Part shown: positions 41,321 to 50,418 of the stretch, in pieces
Numbering within the stretch: the first letter of the stretch is position 1
How the letters are laid out: the number at the start of each line of letters is the position of its first letter
NCBI GenBank assembly: GCA_026197075.1
Contig: JAPHQV010000025.1
Span: forward strand, 224,150 to 288,149
Source: Gammaproteobacteria bacterium
Lineage (GTDB): Bacteria > Pseudomonadota > Gammaproteobacteria > DSM-19610
Direction: 5' to 3'
DNA: 64,000 nucleotides
Translations under genes and position numbers: made by a program
Notes under the pieces: generated by a model
Databases searched by the model: none
What the model saw: only the letters and a program-made list of their open reading frames with translations
Told to the model about the DNA's origin: nothing

Positions 41321-42099
41321 CTGCCACCGTACACCGCCTGCATCCTGGCCGCCGGATCCTGGCGGTAGAAGGTACGCAGTTGTTCATATACGGCGGGATA
41401 CCCGCGCTGCACGTCGCCGGGACGCTCGAAGAAAACCTCGCTCAGCACAGCGAAGAATTCCGCGGGATCTTCCGCCGCGTAGGGGTCGATGAGGGTTTCG
41501 CGACCGGCCTCGAGCTCGAAGTTCAATTGTTCGAAGGCGGCACGAAAGGCCGTGGTCCAGTCCGCCGGCCGCATGTCACGGTGCAGCGGTGGCATGCCGT
41601 TGGCGTCGCCGTTCAGCATGTCGAGCTTATGGGCGAATTCGTGGATCACCACGTTGTAGCCGTCCAGCGCCATGGAGGCCTCCACGTCGACCCAGGACAG
41701 GATCACCGGGCCATGGGACCAGGATTCCCCGCTGAGGGGGATGTGGCGCACATGTACCAGGCCCTGTTCGTCTTCCACCTCGTGGCGCGGAATGAATTCG
41801 TCGGGATAGACGATGACCTCCAGGAAGCCTTCGTACCAGTCGCTGTCGAGGGCGAGAATCGGCAGTACCGCCAGTGCCGCGAGTAACTGGCGGTGTTCTT
41901 CTTCCAGAGTGTGCCCCTGCACCCCAAGCAGGGTCTTCTCCGCCAGGAAAATGGTGGCCAGCTCGCGCAGGCGTTCCCGTTCCGCCGCTGAAAGGCAGGC
42001 CAGCAGGGGCACGGCAGCGCATAATGCCTGCCACGACTCGGCCGCCAGTGGATTGTGTTGCAGCAGGCGCCGCCGGCGCCAGTTGCGTATCAAACCCAT
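41317..42099 (-). CDS. mtfA: MtfA-like zinc metallopeptidase
   Basis: A 260-residue soluble protein of the MtfA/YeeI family, in E. coli an aminopeptidase that binds the Mlc repressor and so affects glucose PTS expression. The zinc site HEFAH lies near residue 153 with YNVVIHEFAHKLDMLNG around it, and a downstream EFFAVLSEVFFE segment supplies the third ligand. I chose the ATG at 42099 (MGLIRNWRRRRL) because the family begins with this basic helix and the upstream extension has no support. Confidence 0.88.
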   Translation of the reverse strand: MGLIRNWRRRRLLQHNPLAAESWQALCAAVPLLACLSAAERERLRELATIFLAEKTLLGVQGHTLEEEHRQLLAALAVLPILALDSDWYEGFLEVIVYPDEFIPRHEVEDEQGLVHVRHIPLSGESWSHGPVILSWVDVEASMALDGYNVVIHEFAHKLDMLNGDANGMPPLHRDMRPADWTTAFRAAFEQLNFELEAGRETLIDPYAAEDPAEFFAVLSEVFFERPGDVQRGYPAVYEQLRTFYRQDPAARMQAVYGGS

Positions 42100-42126
42100 G
42101 TGGTTCGTTCTCCGTTTGGAAGACAC

Positions 42127-42197
42127 CGTCATCCCCGCGCATGCGGGGATCCATCACCCATGGCGGTCACTGGATTCCGGCATACGCCGGAATGACG
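42127..42197. repeat. Inverted pair of CGTCATTCCCGC-type repeats
   Basis: CGTCATCCCCGCGCATGCGGGGATCCA (given as a unit 42127-42153) faces TGGATTCCGGCATACGCCGGAATGACG (42171-42197). Each unit is itself a hairpin. It lies between divergent mtfA and arfB. Confidence 0.7.
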
Positions 42198-42249
42198 AAA
42201 AAGAATCCATTGAGCCAGACTCGATGAATTGTTTTATCATGCCACAGCC

Positions 42250-42669
42250 ATGCTGACCATTAACCGCCAGATTTCCATACCCGACGCCGAAATCGAATTC
42301 AGCGCCATCCGTGCCCAGGGCGCGGGTGGCCAGAACGTCAACAAGGTTTCCAGTGCCGTGCACCTGCGCTTCGATATCCGCGCCTCGTCACTGCCCGATG
42401 AATGCAAGCAACGCCTGCTGGCCCTGTCGGACCAGCGCATCACGGGCGAAGGCGTGATCGTCATCAAGGCGCAGCGCTTTCGCAGCCTGGAGAAGAATCG
42501 CGAGGAGGCCCTGCAGCGCCTGGCGGAGCTGATTCAGCGCGCCATCTTCGTACCCAAGACCCGCAAGCCCACCAAGCCGTCCAAGTCCGCCCGCCGCAAG
42601 CGCGTGGACCACAAGACCCAACGCGGCAAGACCAAGGCGCTGCGTGGACGGGTGCGCAACGGGGAGTAA
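42250..42669 (+). CDS. arfB: ArfB-like alternative ribosome-rescue factor
   Basis: A 139-residue protein of the class I release-factor family. The catalytic GGQ lies in GAGGQNVNKVSSAVHLRF near residues 26-43, and the basic C-terminal tail (KPSKSARRKRVDHKTQRGK) inserts into the empty mRNA channel of stalled ribosomes. It hydrolyses peptidyl-tRNA on non-stop ribosomes. The ATG at 42250 gives the usual family start; an upstream ATG at 42229 lacks a site. Confidence 0.92.
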   Translation: MLTINRQISIPDAEIEFSAIRAQGAGGQNVNKVSSAVHLRFDIRASSLPDECKQRLLALSDQRITGEGVIVIKAQRFRSLEKNREEALQRLAELIQRAIFVPKTRKPTKPSKSARRKRVDHKTQRGKTKALRGRVRNGE

Positions 42670-42699
42670 AAAAACCGGGGACAGACCACGGTTTTCTTC

Positions 42700-43575
42700 T
42701 CACAGCTCCCGCAGCAGCCGCTCCATCATGCCCTGCGCCTGGCTGGCATAGCCGCCGCCGAACAGGTTGGCGTGGTTGAGGATGTGGTAGAGGTTGTAGA
42801 GGGTCTTGCGTTGGGCATAGCCGGGATCCAGCGGCCAGGCGCGCTGGTAGGCGGCATAAAACTCACCGCCGAAGCCACCGAACAGTTCGGTCATGGCGAG
42901 GTCGGCCTCGCGGTCACCGCAGTAGGGCGCGGGATCGAAGATCACCGGCTCGCCAGCGAGGGTGAAGCTGTAATTGCCGGACCAGAGGTCGCCGTGCAGC
43001 AGGGAGGGCACGGGCCGGTACTCCTCGAACAGGGCGGGAAATCGTTCCAGGAGCTCCGCGCCCAGGGCCTGCAAGCGCCCGCCAAAGCCGTTGCGCGCGG
43101 CCAGCTCCAGCTGGAACCCCAGGCGTCGATCACGCCAGAAGTCGAGCCAGCTGTCGGATGGGTCGTTCCGCTGCGGCGTCGAGCCGATGGTGTTGTCCCG
43201 CGACCAGCCGAAGCGCGTCTGTGGCACACGGTGCAGGGCGGCCAGTCCCTCGCCCAGCTCCGCCATCGAACCGCGCCCGCCAAGTTCCAGGTACTCCATC
43301 ACCAGCCAGGCCGTGTCACCCTCGCGACCCCAGCTTACCGGTTGGGGTACGCGCAGTGCATGGGGGGCACCCAGTTCCCGCAGGCCCTGGGCCTCGGCCT
43401 CGAACATGGGCAGCAATCCGGCCTGGTTGAGCTTGACGAAGTAAGGGATGCCGTCGCATTCGAGGCGTTGGGCACGATTGATGCAGCCGCCCGCCATTTG
43501 CTGGCCAGGGCCGGGCTTGCCGGGGCCACCGGTGACGGCGGCGATGGATCGGCAGATGGCGTGTTCGAGGTTCAT
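42700..43575 (-). CDS. Fructosamine kinase family protein
   Basis: A 291-residue kinase of the APH-like fold. Visible motifs are INRAQRLECDGIPYFVKLN (nucleotide lysine), PSLLHGDLWSGNY (catalytic loop) and VIFDPAPYCGDREADLAMTELFGG (DFG-like metal site). The family phosphorylates sugar adducts on proteins or free amino acids, repairing glycation. It is convergent with arfB across a 30-base gap. Confidence 0.9.
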   Translation of the reverse strand: MNLEHAICRSIAAVTGGPGKPGPGQQMAGGCINRAQRLECDGIPYFVKLNQAGLLPMFEAEAQGLRELGAPHALRVPQPVSWGREGDTAWLVMEYLELGGRGSMAELGEGLAALHRVPQTRFGWSRDNTIGSTPQRNDPSDSWLDFWRDRRLGFQLELAARNGFGGRLQALGAELLERFPALFEEYRPVPSLLHGDLWSGNYSFTLAGEPVIFDPAPYCGDREADLAMTELFGGFGGEFYAAYQRAWPLDPGYAQRKTLYNLYHILNHANLFGGGYASQAQGMMERLLREL

Positions 43576-43601
43576 GGGGATCGTAAGGTCAATGGTAACC
43601 T

Positions 43602-43679
43602 GTCATTGCGAGCGCAGCGCGGCAATCCCCCGACGATGCTTGACACGTTACGAGATTGCCGCGCTGCGCTCGCAATGAC
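43602..43679. repeat. Inverted pair of GTCATTGCGAGC-type repeats
   Basis: 26-bp perfect arms, GTCATTGCGAGCGCAGCGC... at 43602-43627 and its reverse complement at 43654-43679, with a 26-base spacer. The family GTCATTGCGAGCG is widespread in bacterial genomes. Confidence 0.8.
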
Positions 43680-43701
43680 GGCTTCGGTGAACCAGGGCTT
43701 G

Positions 43702-44301
43702 CTAGAGCAACTGCGACACCCGCTGGTGCAGCGGGCTGGTACGCGGAAAATGTGCCAGCAGGAACTTCATCTGGTCGGCCAGTACGCGCCGGCCCTGCAG
43801 GTAGATGTACTCGGCGTAGTTGGGCGTGAAGGGCACCGCCAGCAGTTCCATGCCGGCCTGTTCCGGGGTGCGGCCGGCCTTGTGGTTGTTGCAGCGCCGA
43901 CAGGCGGTGACCACGTTCTTCCACTGGTCGCGGCCGCCTTGGGAAACCGGGGTCACATGGTCGCGCGACAGGTCGGAGATGGGGAAGCGGTTGCCGCAGT
44001 ACAGGCACAGATGGGCATCGCGACGAAACAGGGCGCGGTTGTTGAGGGGCGGCACATAGCGCGCGCGGATCTTGGAGAGCAGGGTCTTGTTGCCATGGGT
44101 GGCAATGATGGAGTTGACGCCGATGACGCTGCGCTTGCCCGTGATGGCATTGGTACCGCCGTGGACTTCATACAGCAGTGAGCCACAGGTGAAGGCCACC
44201 TGGTCCAGGTAGTACAGGCGCACGGCATCCTGATAATCGATCCATTCCAGGGGCACACCGGCCTGGTCGGTGCGCAGCACCTGGTGATTCAGCTCGTACA
44301 T
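43702..44301 (-). CDS. HNH endonuclease
   Basis: A 199-residue protein. The HNH core is CLYCGNRFPISDLSRDHVTPVSQGG followed by ACRRCNNHKAGRTPEQAG (about residues 99-148), with two CxxC pairs that bind structural zinc and the DH of the active site. The N-terminal 85 residues are typical of this stand-alone bacterial group. The specificity and role are unknown; no restriction or toxin partner is adjacent. Confidence 0.85.
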   Translation of the reverse strand: MYELNHQVLRTDQAGVPLEWIDYQDAVRLYYLDQVAFTCGSLLYEVHGGTNAITGKRSVIGVNSIIATHGNKTLLSKIRARYVPPLNNRALFRRDAHLCLYCGNRFPISDLSRDHVTPVSQGGRDQWKNVVTACRRCNNHKAGRTPEQAGMELLAVPFTPNYAEYIYLQGRRVLADQMKFLLAHFPRTSPLHQRVSQLL

Positions 44302-44684
44302 GGAGAGACTCCCGACCCACTGATTACCTTGGGAGATAGTTATCCCAGAAACGCGGATATTTGTAAACGTCTGAATTCTGGTGGATTACAATTTCATGAC
44401 GGCAGAGTCCGGGGGAAATCCGAACAGATTCCGGCGTTTAATCACCGGCCGGTTTCCGCTATGATGCCCTGATTTTGCGGGCACCTGCGCCTGGAAGACT
44501 GGGATGGGCCTGCTTTTCCCGAGGATGCACTGAACCTGCTGTCGTTCCCGCGCAGGCGGGAACCCAGGCGATCAAAAAAACCTGGATGCCCGCCTGCGCG
44601 GGCATGACGTGAAGAAAATCATTCAGTGTTTCCCTGAATCCTGAGCAGTTCCGGCCCCAGGGCCGGGTGGTGGAGAACGTAACG
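44302..44684. other. 383-base intergenic region with a repeat pair
   Basis: No gene is supported. It holds an inverted pair of CGTTCCCGC/CGTCATGCCCGC-type palindromes at 44543-44609. The pntAA transcript probably starts from the middle of this region; TTGTAA and TTACAA near 44361 and 44385 are suggestive but not convincing promoter parts. Confidence 0.5.
44543..44609. repeat. Inverted pair of CGTTCCCGC-type repeats
   Basis: CGTTCCCGCGCAGGCGGGAA with following CCCAGG (44543-44568) faces CCTGGATGCCCGCC...GGGCATGACG (44581-44609). Same family as 8292, 42127 and 50222. Confidence 0.7.
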
Positions 44685-45815
44685 ATGCCGATTCGTGTGG
44701 CAGTACCCAAGGAAAGCTTTCCCGGTGAACGGCGGGTGGCGCTGGACCCCCTGATGGCGGACCGCTTCGCGAAACTGGGCGTGGAAGTCCTCGTGGAACA
44801 GGGCGCCGGCGCCGGTACCTACCACGGTGACGAGGCCTACAGCTCCGCCCGGGTGGTGGATACCGACACCTTATATAAGGAAGCCGATCTGCTGCTCAAG
44901 GTGCAGCCGCCCACGGAAGAGGAAATCGCCCGTCTCAGGGAGGGCGCCGTGGTGGTGGGCATGATGCTGCCTCACAAATATCCCGAACGGGTCGCGCAGC
45001 TGCGCAACGGCAAGATCACCGCCTTCGCCATGGAACTGGTGCCGCGCATCTCCCGCGCCCAGAGCATGGACGTGCTGTCGTCCCAGGCCGCCGTGGCCGG
45101 CTACAAGGCGGCCCTGATGGCCGCCGAGCGCAGCGGCCGCTTCTTCCCCATGCTCACCACCGCCGCCGGCACCATCCGCCCCGCCAAGGTGCTGGTGATC
45201 GGCGCCGGCGTGGCCGGTCTGCAGGCCATCGCCACCGCCAAGCGCCTCGGCGCCCAGGTGGAAGGCTATGACGTGCGTTCCGCCACGCGCGAGCAGATCC
45301 AGTCCCTGGGCGCCAAGTTCGTCGATACCGGTGTCAGCGCCGAGGGTTCGGGCGGCTACGCCCGCGAACTCACCGACGAGGAAAAGCAGAAGCAGCAGGC
45401 GGTGCTGGAAAAACACATCGCCGCCGCCGACGTGGTCATCACCACCGCGGCCATCCCCGGCCGCGCCTCGCCGCGCATCATTTCGAAGGCCGTGGTCGAG
45501 CAGATGAAGCCCGGCGCGGTGATCATCGACCTGGCCGCCGAGGGTGGCGGCAACTGCGAGGTGACGAAGCCCGGCGAGCAGATCGAGCACCAGGGCGTGA
45601 TCGTCTACGGCCCGCTCAATGTGCCGAGCCAGCTGGCGGTGCACGCCAGCGAGATGTATGCCAAGAACCTGCTGAATTTCCTCACCCCCATGCTCCAGGA
45701 CGGCGAATTCAAGCCCGACTGGGAGGACGAGGTGGTCAGTGGCAGCCTGCTCACCCACGCGGGCGAAATCAAGCACGGCCCGAGTCGCGAGGCCGTCGAA
45801 GGAGCACAGTCATGA
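44685..45815 (+). CDS. pntAA: NAD(P) transhydrogenase subunit alpha part 1
   Basis: A 376-residue NAD(H)-binding domain I of the proton-translocating transhydrogenase. MPIRVAVPKESFPGERRVAL starts the protein; VIGAGVAGLQAIATAKRLGA near residue 170 binds the dinucleotide; the mobile loop and AATITTAAIPGR region follow. The three-gene layout pntAA-pntAB-pntB matches Rhodospirillum-type enzymes, not the fused E. coli form. It overlaps pntAB by four bases. Confidence 0.95.
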   Translation: MPIRVAVPKESFPGERRVALDPLMADRFAKLGVEVLVEQGAGAGTYHGDEAYSSARVVDTDTLYKEADLLLKVQPPTEEEIARLREGAVVVGMMLPHKYPERVAQLRNGKITAFAMELVPRISRAQSMDVLSSQAAVAGYKAALMAAERSGRFFPMLTTAAGTIRPAKVLVIGAGVAGLQAIATAKRLGAQVEGYDVRSATREQIQSLGAKFVDTGVSAEGSGGYARELTDEEKQKQQAVLEKHIAAADVVITTAAIPGRASPRIISKAVVEQMKPGAVIIDLAAEGGGNCEVTKPGEQIEHQGVIVYGPLNVPSQLAVHASEMYAKNLLNFLTPMLQDGEFKPDWEDEVVSGSLLTHAGEIKHGPSREAVEGAQS

Positions 45816-46105
45816 TCGAAGGTTTCACAGCCCTGTATATCTTCATGCTGGCCGGCTTCGTCGGCTACGAGGTCATTGGCCGGGTGCCGGTGATCCTGCA
45901 CACGCCGCTGATGTCCGGCTCCAACTTCGTGCACGGCATCGTGCTGGTGGGCGCCATGGTGGCCCTGGGTCATGCGCAAACGGACCTGGAGCGCATGATC
46001 GGCTTCATCGGCGTCATGCTGGGAGCGGGCAACGCCGTGGGCGGCTACGTGGTGACGGAGCGCATGCTCGAAATGTTCAAGAGCAGCAAGGAGAAGCCGC
46101 AATGA
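45812..46105 (+). CDS. pntAB: NAD(P) transhydrogenase subunit alpha part 2
   Basis: A 97-residue membrane subunit with three transmembrane helices (about residues 4-24, 33-55 and 62-84), the small transmembrane part of domain II. Encoded between pntAA and pntB with four-base overlaps on both sides. Confidence 0.93.
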   Translation: MIEGFTALYIFMLAGFVGYEVIGRVPVILHTPLMSGSNFVHGIVLVGAMVALGHAQTDLERMIGFIGVMLGAGNAVGGYVVTERMLEMFKSSKEKPQ

Positions 46106-47460
46106 TCGAGCTTAGTTACTTCGCCGCGGCCGTACTGTTCATCCTCGGCCTCAAGCGCATGAGCTCGCCCGTCACCGCCCGTGGCGGTATCGTCTGGGCC
46201 GGTGCCGGCATGGTGGTGGCCACCCTGGTCACCTTCTTCCATCCGGGCCTGAGCAACTTCGGCCTGATGATCCTGGCCATGCTCATCGGCGGTGGCGCCG
46301 CCTGGTACACCGGCAAGAAGGTCGCCATGACCGACATGCCGCAGATGATCGCCATCTACAACGGCATGGGCGGCGGCGCCGCGGCCTCCATCGCCGCGGT
46401 GGAGCTGCTCAAGGGGCACTTCGACACCGGTACCTTCCAGACCCTGGCGGTGGCCGGTGCCCTGATCGGCTCGGTGGCCTTCTCCGGTTCCATGATCGCC
46501 TTCGCCAAGCTGCAGGGGCTGATCAAGCGCTCCATCCTGTTCCCCCGGCAGCAGCTCATCAACCTGGCGGTCTTCGCCGCCACCCTGGTGTTCGGCCTGA
46601 TCCTGATCTTCTCCGAGGCGCCCGCCGGCTTCGCCATCTTCATGTTCTTCATGCTGGCCCTGCTGTTCGGCATCCTGATGACCCTGCCCATCGGCGGCGC
46701 CGACATGCCGGTGGTGATCTCCCTGTACAACGCCCTGACCGGCCTGGCCGTGGCCTTCGAGGGCTTCGTGCTGGGCAACGCGGCCATGATCATCGCCGGC
46801 ACGGTGGTGGGTGCGGCCGGTACCCTGCTCACCCAGCTCATGGCCAAGGCCATGAACCGTCCCCTGACCAACGTGCTGTTCAGCGGTTTCGGTGCCCAGG
46901 GCGGCGAGGCCATGGAGGCGGTGGAAGGCAGCATGAAGGAAGTCGGTCCCATGGATGCAGCCGCCATGATGGCCTATGCCAACAAGGTCGTCATCGTGCC
47001 CGGCTACGGCCTGGCGGTGGCGCAGGCCCAGCACAAGGTGTGGGAATTCGTGCAGCTGCTGGAGGAGAAGGGCGTGGAAGTGAAGTTCGCCATCCATCCG
47101 GTGGCGGGCCGCATGCCAGGGCACATGAACGTACTGCTGGCCGAGGCCGGTGTGCCCTACGACAAGATCTACGACCTGGAGGAGATCAACAACGAGTTTC
47201 CCCAGGCCGACGTGGTGCTGGTGATCGGCGCCAACGACGTGGTCAACCCGGCGGCGCGCAACGATCCCAACAGCCCCATCTACGGCATGCCCATCCTCAA
47301 TGCCGACAAGGCGCGCAATGTCATCGTGGTCAAGCGCGGCAAGGGCACCGGCTTCTCGGGTATCGAGAATGCCCTGTTCTTCCTCGACAATACCCGTATG
47401 CTCTACGGCGACGGCCAGGCGGTGGCCAGCCAGCTGATCGCCGAGGTGAAGCAGCTCTAG
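46102..47460 (+). CDS. pntB: NAD(P) transhydrogenase subunit beta
   Basis: A 452-residue subunit: nine transmembrane helices (about residues 1-250) form the proton channel, and the C-terminal domain III binds NADP(H), with VIVPGYGLAVAQAQH near residue 295 and VLVIGANDVVNPAA near residue 373. The complex uses the proton gradient to reduce NADP+ with NADH. An intrinsic terminator follows at 47481. Confidence 0.96.
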   Translation: MIELSYFAAAVLFILGLKRMSSPVTARGGIVWAGAGMVVATLVTFFHPGLSNFGLMILAMLIGGGAAWYTGKKVAMTDMPQMIAIYNGMGGGAAASIAAVELLKGHFDTGTFQTLAVAGALIGSVAFSGSMIAFAKLQGLIKRSILFPRQQLINLAVFAATLVFGLILIFSEAPAGFAIFMFFMLALLFGILMTLPIGGADMPVVISLYNALTGLAVAFEGFVLGNAAMIIAGTVVGAAGTLLTQLMAKAMNRPLTNVLFSGFGAQGGEAMEAVEGSMKEVGPMDAAAMMAYANKVVIVPGYGLAVAQAQHKVWEFVQLLEEKGVEVKFAIHPVAGRMPGHMNVLLAEAGVPYDKIYDLEEINNEFPQADVVLVIGANDVVNPAARNDPNSPIYGMPILNADKARNVIVVKRGKGTGFSGIENALFFLDNTRMLYGDGQAVASQLIAEVKQL

Positions 47461-47480
47461 GAGCCTGTCGGACTTGGGCG

Positions 47481-47518
47481 GGCACGAACAAGCCGCCTGC
47501 GGGCGGCTTTTTCGTGCC
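47481..47518 (+). terminator. Rho-independent terminator after pntB
   Basis: Inner stem AGCCGCC-TGCG-GGCGGCT followed by TTTT (47491-47512), flanked by a second pairing GGCACGAA (47481-47488) with TTCGTGCC (47511-47518). Confidence 0.85.
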
Positions 47519-47693
47519 GGGTTCAGGGGATCAGGGGTTTCAAATACTCTGACCCCATGAACTTCTGGAGGATTTTCCAGTCCTGGATCAGGCCCGAATC
47601 GGTGATTTCGGGCCTTGTTTCGTCTCAAAATGACGTCGGATCAAGCACATTGCGGCAGCAGGCGCAAGACTTTCCGGGACAATTCCGTGTGGT

Positions 47694-47702
47694 TTATGCA
47701 CA
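47694..47702 (+). promoter_or_regulatory. DnaA box (TTATGCACA)
   Basis: Exact match to TTATNCACA; the overlapping TGTGGTTTA on the other side (47689-47697) is a weaker box in the opposite direction. Confidence 0.55.
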
Positions 47703-47884
47703 GACTGTCGAAATATTTTCACAATTGGCGGTTTTCCCCGTCACGACCCGCATCCGGTGCTATAAAAAACGTATAACCTATTGCTTTATATTTAATTAAT
47801 GCTGCTGGTGAGAATTTAACCAATTTAACAAAAGGGTAATAATGACGCCGCTTGCAGCGGGTTTACCCCAAAGCTTCCACAGAG

Positions 47885-47908
47885 TTATCCACAATTTCTG
47901 TGGATAAG
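47885..47908. promoter_or_regulatory. Two inverted DnaA boxes
   Basis: TTATCCACA at 47885-47893 (+) and TGTGGATAA at 47900-47908 (-), six bases apart. The first is part of a 19-mer shared with 3622-3640. Confidence 0.65.
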
Positions 47909-48019
47909 GATGCACCCCAACAGGATGAATGGCTTAGCGATTTTTTGTGAGAACGGCCCTGAGGCATCGGGGCTAACTCAACCCGGGCTGTCCGGGGTGC
48001 CGGGGCGGAGCTGCGGCCC

Positions 48020-50212
48020 GTGAGCCCGTGCTTCCTCCAGGTCGCCGTGCCATCGCCCCTGCAGCGTGTCTTCGACTACCGCGCGCCAGCGGATTGGGGA
48101 GCGGACCGACTGCAGCCGGGGGTGCGCGTGCGAGTGCCTTTCGGTCGCGGCGAACAGGTGGGTGTCGTGCTGGCGGTGCGTGATCGCAGCGAGGTGCCCG
48201 CCGCCAAACTGAAGACCGCCCACGCCCTGCTCGATGATATTCCCGTGCTGCCGCCTGATCTGCTGGCCCTGGTGCAGTGGGCCAGCCGTTATTATCACTA
48301 CCCCATCGGCGAGGCGCTGGCCACCGCCCTGCCGGTATTGTTGCGGCGTGGCCACCAGGGCCGTATCGCCGGCGTGAAGGAATGGCGGCTGACGGAGGCG
48401 GGACGTGCCGTGGCGGCGGATCACCTGAAGCGTGCGCCGCGCCAGCTCGCCCTGCTGCAGCAGTTGCGCCGGCATCCGGCGGGCCTGCCGCGCGAGGCGC
48501 TGGAGGCGAACGCGGCCACCCTGCGCGCCCTGGTCGACAAGGGCTGGGTGGAGGAGCGGGAGCGGCCCTGCCTGGAAGCGGTACCGGCCAGCCCCGAGCC
48601 CGCGCCGGAGCTGAATGCCGGACAGGCGGGCGCGGTGGCGGCCGTGACCGCGCGGCTGGGCGGGTACGGTGCCTTTCTATTGGAAGGGGTGACCGGCAGC
48701 GGCAAGACCGAAGTCTATATGCAGTTGATCGCCGCCTGCCTGGAACAGGGCCGCCAGGCCCTGGTGCTGGTGCCGGAGATCGGCCTGACACCGCAACTGG
48801 TGGCGCGCTTCCGTGGCCGCTTCACCCGCCCGCTGGCGGTGCTGCACTCCGGTCTCAATGACCGCGAACGCCTGTGCGCCTGGCAGAGCGCCGCCGCCGG
48901 CGAGGCGGCGGTGGTGATCGGCACGCGATCGGCGGTGTTCACGCCACTGCCGCGCCTGGGCCTGGTGCTGGTGGACGAGGAGCACGATGCCTCCCTCAAA
49001 CAGCAGGAAGGCTTTCGCTACTCGGCCCGCGACCTGGCCGTGTGGCGCGCCCATCGTGAAGCCGTGCCGGTGGTGCTGGGCACGGCCACGCCATCCCTGG
49101 AATCCCTGTACAACGTGGCGCAGGGCCGCTATGCCCGCCTGCACCTGCCCGAACGTACCGGCAGTGCGCGCCCGCCGCGGGTCGGTCTGCTGGATATCCG
49201 CCGCCAGCCCATGGACAGTCCGCTGGCGCCGGCGCTGCAGGCCGCCATGGAACGCCACCTGGCGGCGGGCGGTCAGGTGTTGCTATTCCTCAACCGGCGC
49301 GGCTTCGCGCCCACCCTGTTGTGCCACGAATGCGGCTGGCTGGCGGATTGCCCGCGCTGCGACGCCCACATGACCCTGCACCAGCGTGCCGCGCGCCTGC
49401 GCTGCCACCACTGTGGCCACGAGCGGGCCCTGCCGCACCAGTGTCCCGGCTGTGGCAGCCCCGACCTGCTGGCCCTGGGCAAGGGCACGGAACGCATCGA
49501 GGAATACCTGGCGGCACGCTTCCCCGACCAGGAGACCATCCGCATCGACCGCGATACCACCCGTCGCAAGGGGGCACTGGAGGCCCGCCTGGCGCAGGCC
49601 ACGGAAGGGGTGGCGCGCATCCTGGTGGGTACCCAGATGCTGGCCAAGGGCCACCACTTTCCGCAGGTGAGCCTGGTGGCCATCCTCGATGCCGACCAGG
49701 GTCTGTTCAGCAATGATTTTCGCGCCGCCGAGCGCCTGGCACAGCTCATCGTGCAAGTGGCCGGGCGCGCCGGCCGTGCCGACCGCGCCGGCGAGGTATT
49801 GATCCAGACCCATCATCCCGAGCACCCCCTGTTGCAACAACTGGTGCTCCAGGGCTACGGGGCCTTTGCCGAGGCCGCCCTGGCGGAGCGGCAGGCGGCC
49901 GGCTTCCCGCCTTTCGCCAGCCTGGCCCTGTTGCGCGCCGAGGCCAGCGGCCGCGAGCCGGCACTGGCCTTCCTGGAAGAGGCGCGGGACGCGGCCCGGG
50001 CGCTGGGTCAGGCGGGTGTGCAGTTCTGGGGTCCGGTGCCCGCCCCCATGGAACGGCGGGCCGGCCGCTACCGGGCACAACTGCTGCTGCAGGCGCCGGA
50101 ACGGGGCGCCTTACAGCAACTGCTCGACCCCTGGGTACTGCAGCTGGAGCAGCTCAAGAGCGCCCGCAAGGTGCGCTGGTCCCTGGACGTGGATCCCGTG
50201 GATACCCTGTGA
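48020..50212 (+). CDS. priA: PriA, primosomal helicase
   Basis: A 730-residue replication-restart helicase that loads the replisome at stalled forks. The N-terminal 3'-end-binding domain starts at residue 1 (VAVPSPLQRVFDYRAP), Walker A is GVTGSGKTEVY near residue 225, the DEEH box is VDEEHDASLK near residue 318 and the zinc-binding cysteines occur in CHECGWLADCPRC and CHHCGHE (about 435-475). Length is normal for the family. It starts with GTG. DnaA boxes lie about 110-330 bases upstream. Confidence 0.95.
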   Translation: MSPCFLQVAVPSPLQRVFDYRAPADWGADRLQPGVRVRVPFGRGEQVGVVLAVRDRSEVPAAKLKTAHALLDDIPVLPPDLLALVQWASRYYHYPIGEALATALPVLLRRGHQGRIAGVKEWRLTEAGRAVAADHLKRAPRQLALLQQLRRHPAGLPREALEANAATLRALVDKGWVEERERPCLEAVPASPEPAPELNAGQAGAVAAVTARLGGYGAFLLEGVTGSGKTEVYMQLIAACLEQGRQALVLVPEIGLTPQLVARFRGRFTRPLAVLHSGLNDRERLCAWQSAAAGEAAVVIGTRSAVFTPLPRLGLVLVDEEHDASLKQQEGFRYSARDLAVWRAHREAVPVVLGTATPSLESLYNVAQGRYARLHLPERTGSARPPRVGLLDIRRQPMDSPLAPALQAAMERHLAAGGQVLLFLNRRGFAPTLLCHECGWLADCPRCDAHMTLHQRAARLRCHHCGHERALPHQCPGCGSPDLLALGKGTERIEEYLAARFPDQETIRIDRDTTRRKGALEARLAQATEGVARILVGTQMLAKGHHFPQVSLVAILDADQGLFSNDFRAAERLAQLIVQVAGRAGRADRAGEVLIQTHHPEHPLLQQLVLQGYGAFAEAALAERQAAGFPPFASLALLRAEASGREPALAFLEEARDAARALGQAGVQFWGPVPAPMERRAGRYRAQLLLQAPERGALQQLLDPWVLQLEQLKSARKVRWSLDVDPVDTL

Positions 50213-50221
50213 GCCAATTCA

Positions 50222-50289
50222 CGTCATTCCCGCGAAGGCGGGAATCCAGGTTTTCAAGGACATGGATTCCCGCCTTCGCGGGAATGACG
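50222..50289. repeat. Inverted pair of CGTCATTCCCGC-type repeats
   Basis: 27-bp perfect arms (50222-50248 and 50263-50289, starting CGTCATTCCCGCGAAGG) with a 14-base spacer; the clearest copy of this family. It separates priA from argS. Confidence 0.85.
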
Positions 50290-50418
50290 AATAAATTGGT
50301 CGGAGTTCAGTTCGACAACCCCTTGGCCCGCCGCCGGTTGCGAAACCTGGGGCAGCAGGGATAATAGGCGCCTCTTCCGCCGCGCGCGGAACCTGGCAAA
50401 CCGAAGCGAATCCTTTCC

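Larger units (their letters stand above)
47519..48019. other. Intergenic region with A+T-rich stretch and DnaA boxes upstream of priA
   Basis: About 500 bases without a gene. It has an A+T-rich block at about 47760-47850 (TATAAAAAACGTATAACC, then TTATATTTAATTAATG) and three exact TTATNCACA boxes at 47694, 47885 and 47900. The layout resembles part of an oriC or a DnaA-binding regulatory region, but typical oriC neighbours (dnaA, rpmH, mnmG) are absent. Confidence 0.55.

Noticed and set aside
47519..48019. Calling this the chromosomal origin
   Set aside because: Three DnaA boxes and an A+T-rich block are suggestive, but dnaA, rpmH and mnmG are absent and skew cannot be measured from one window.
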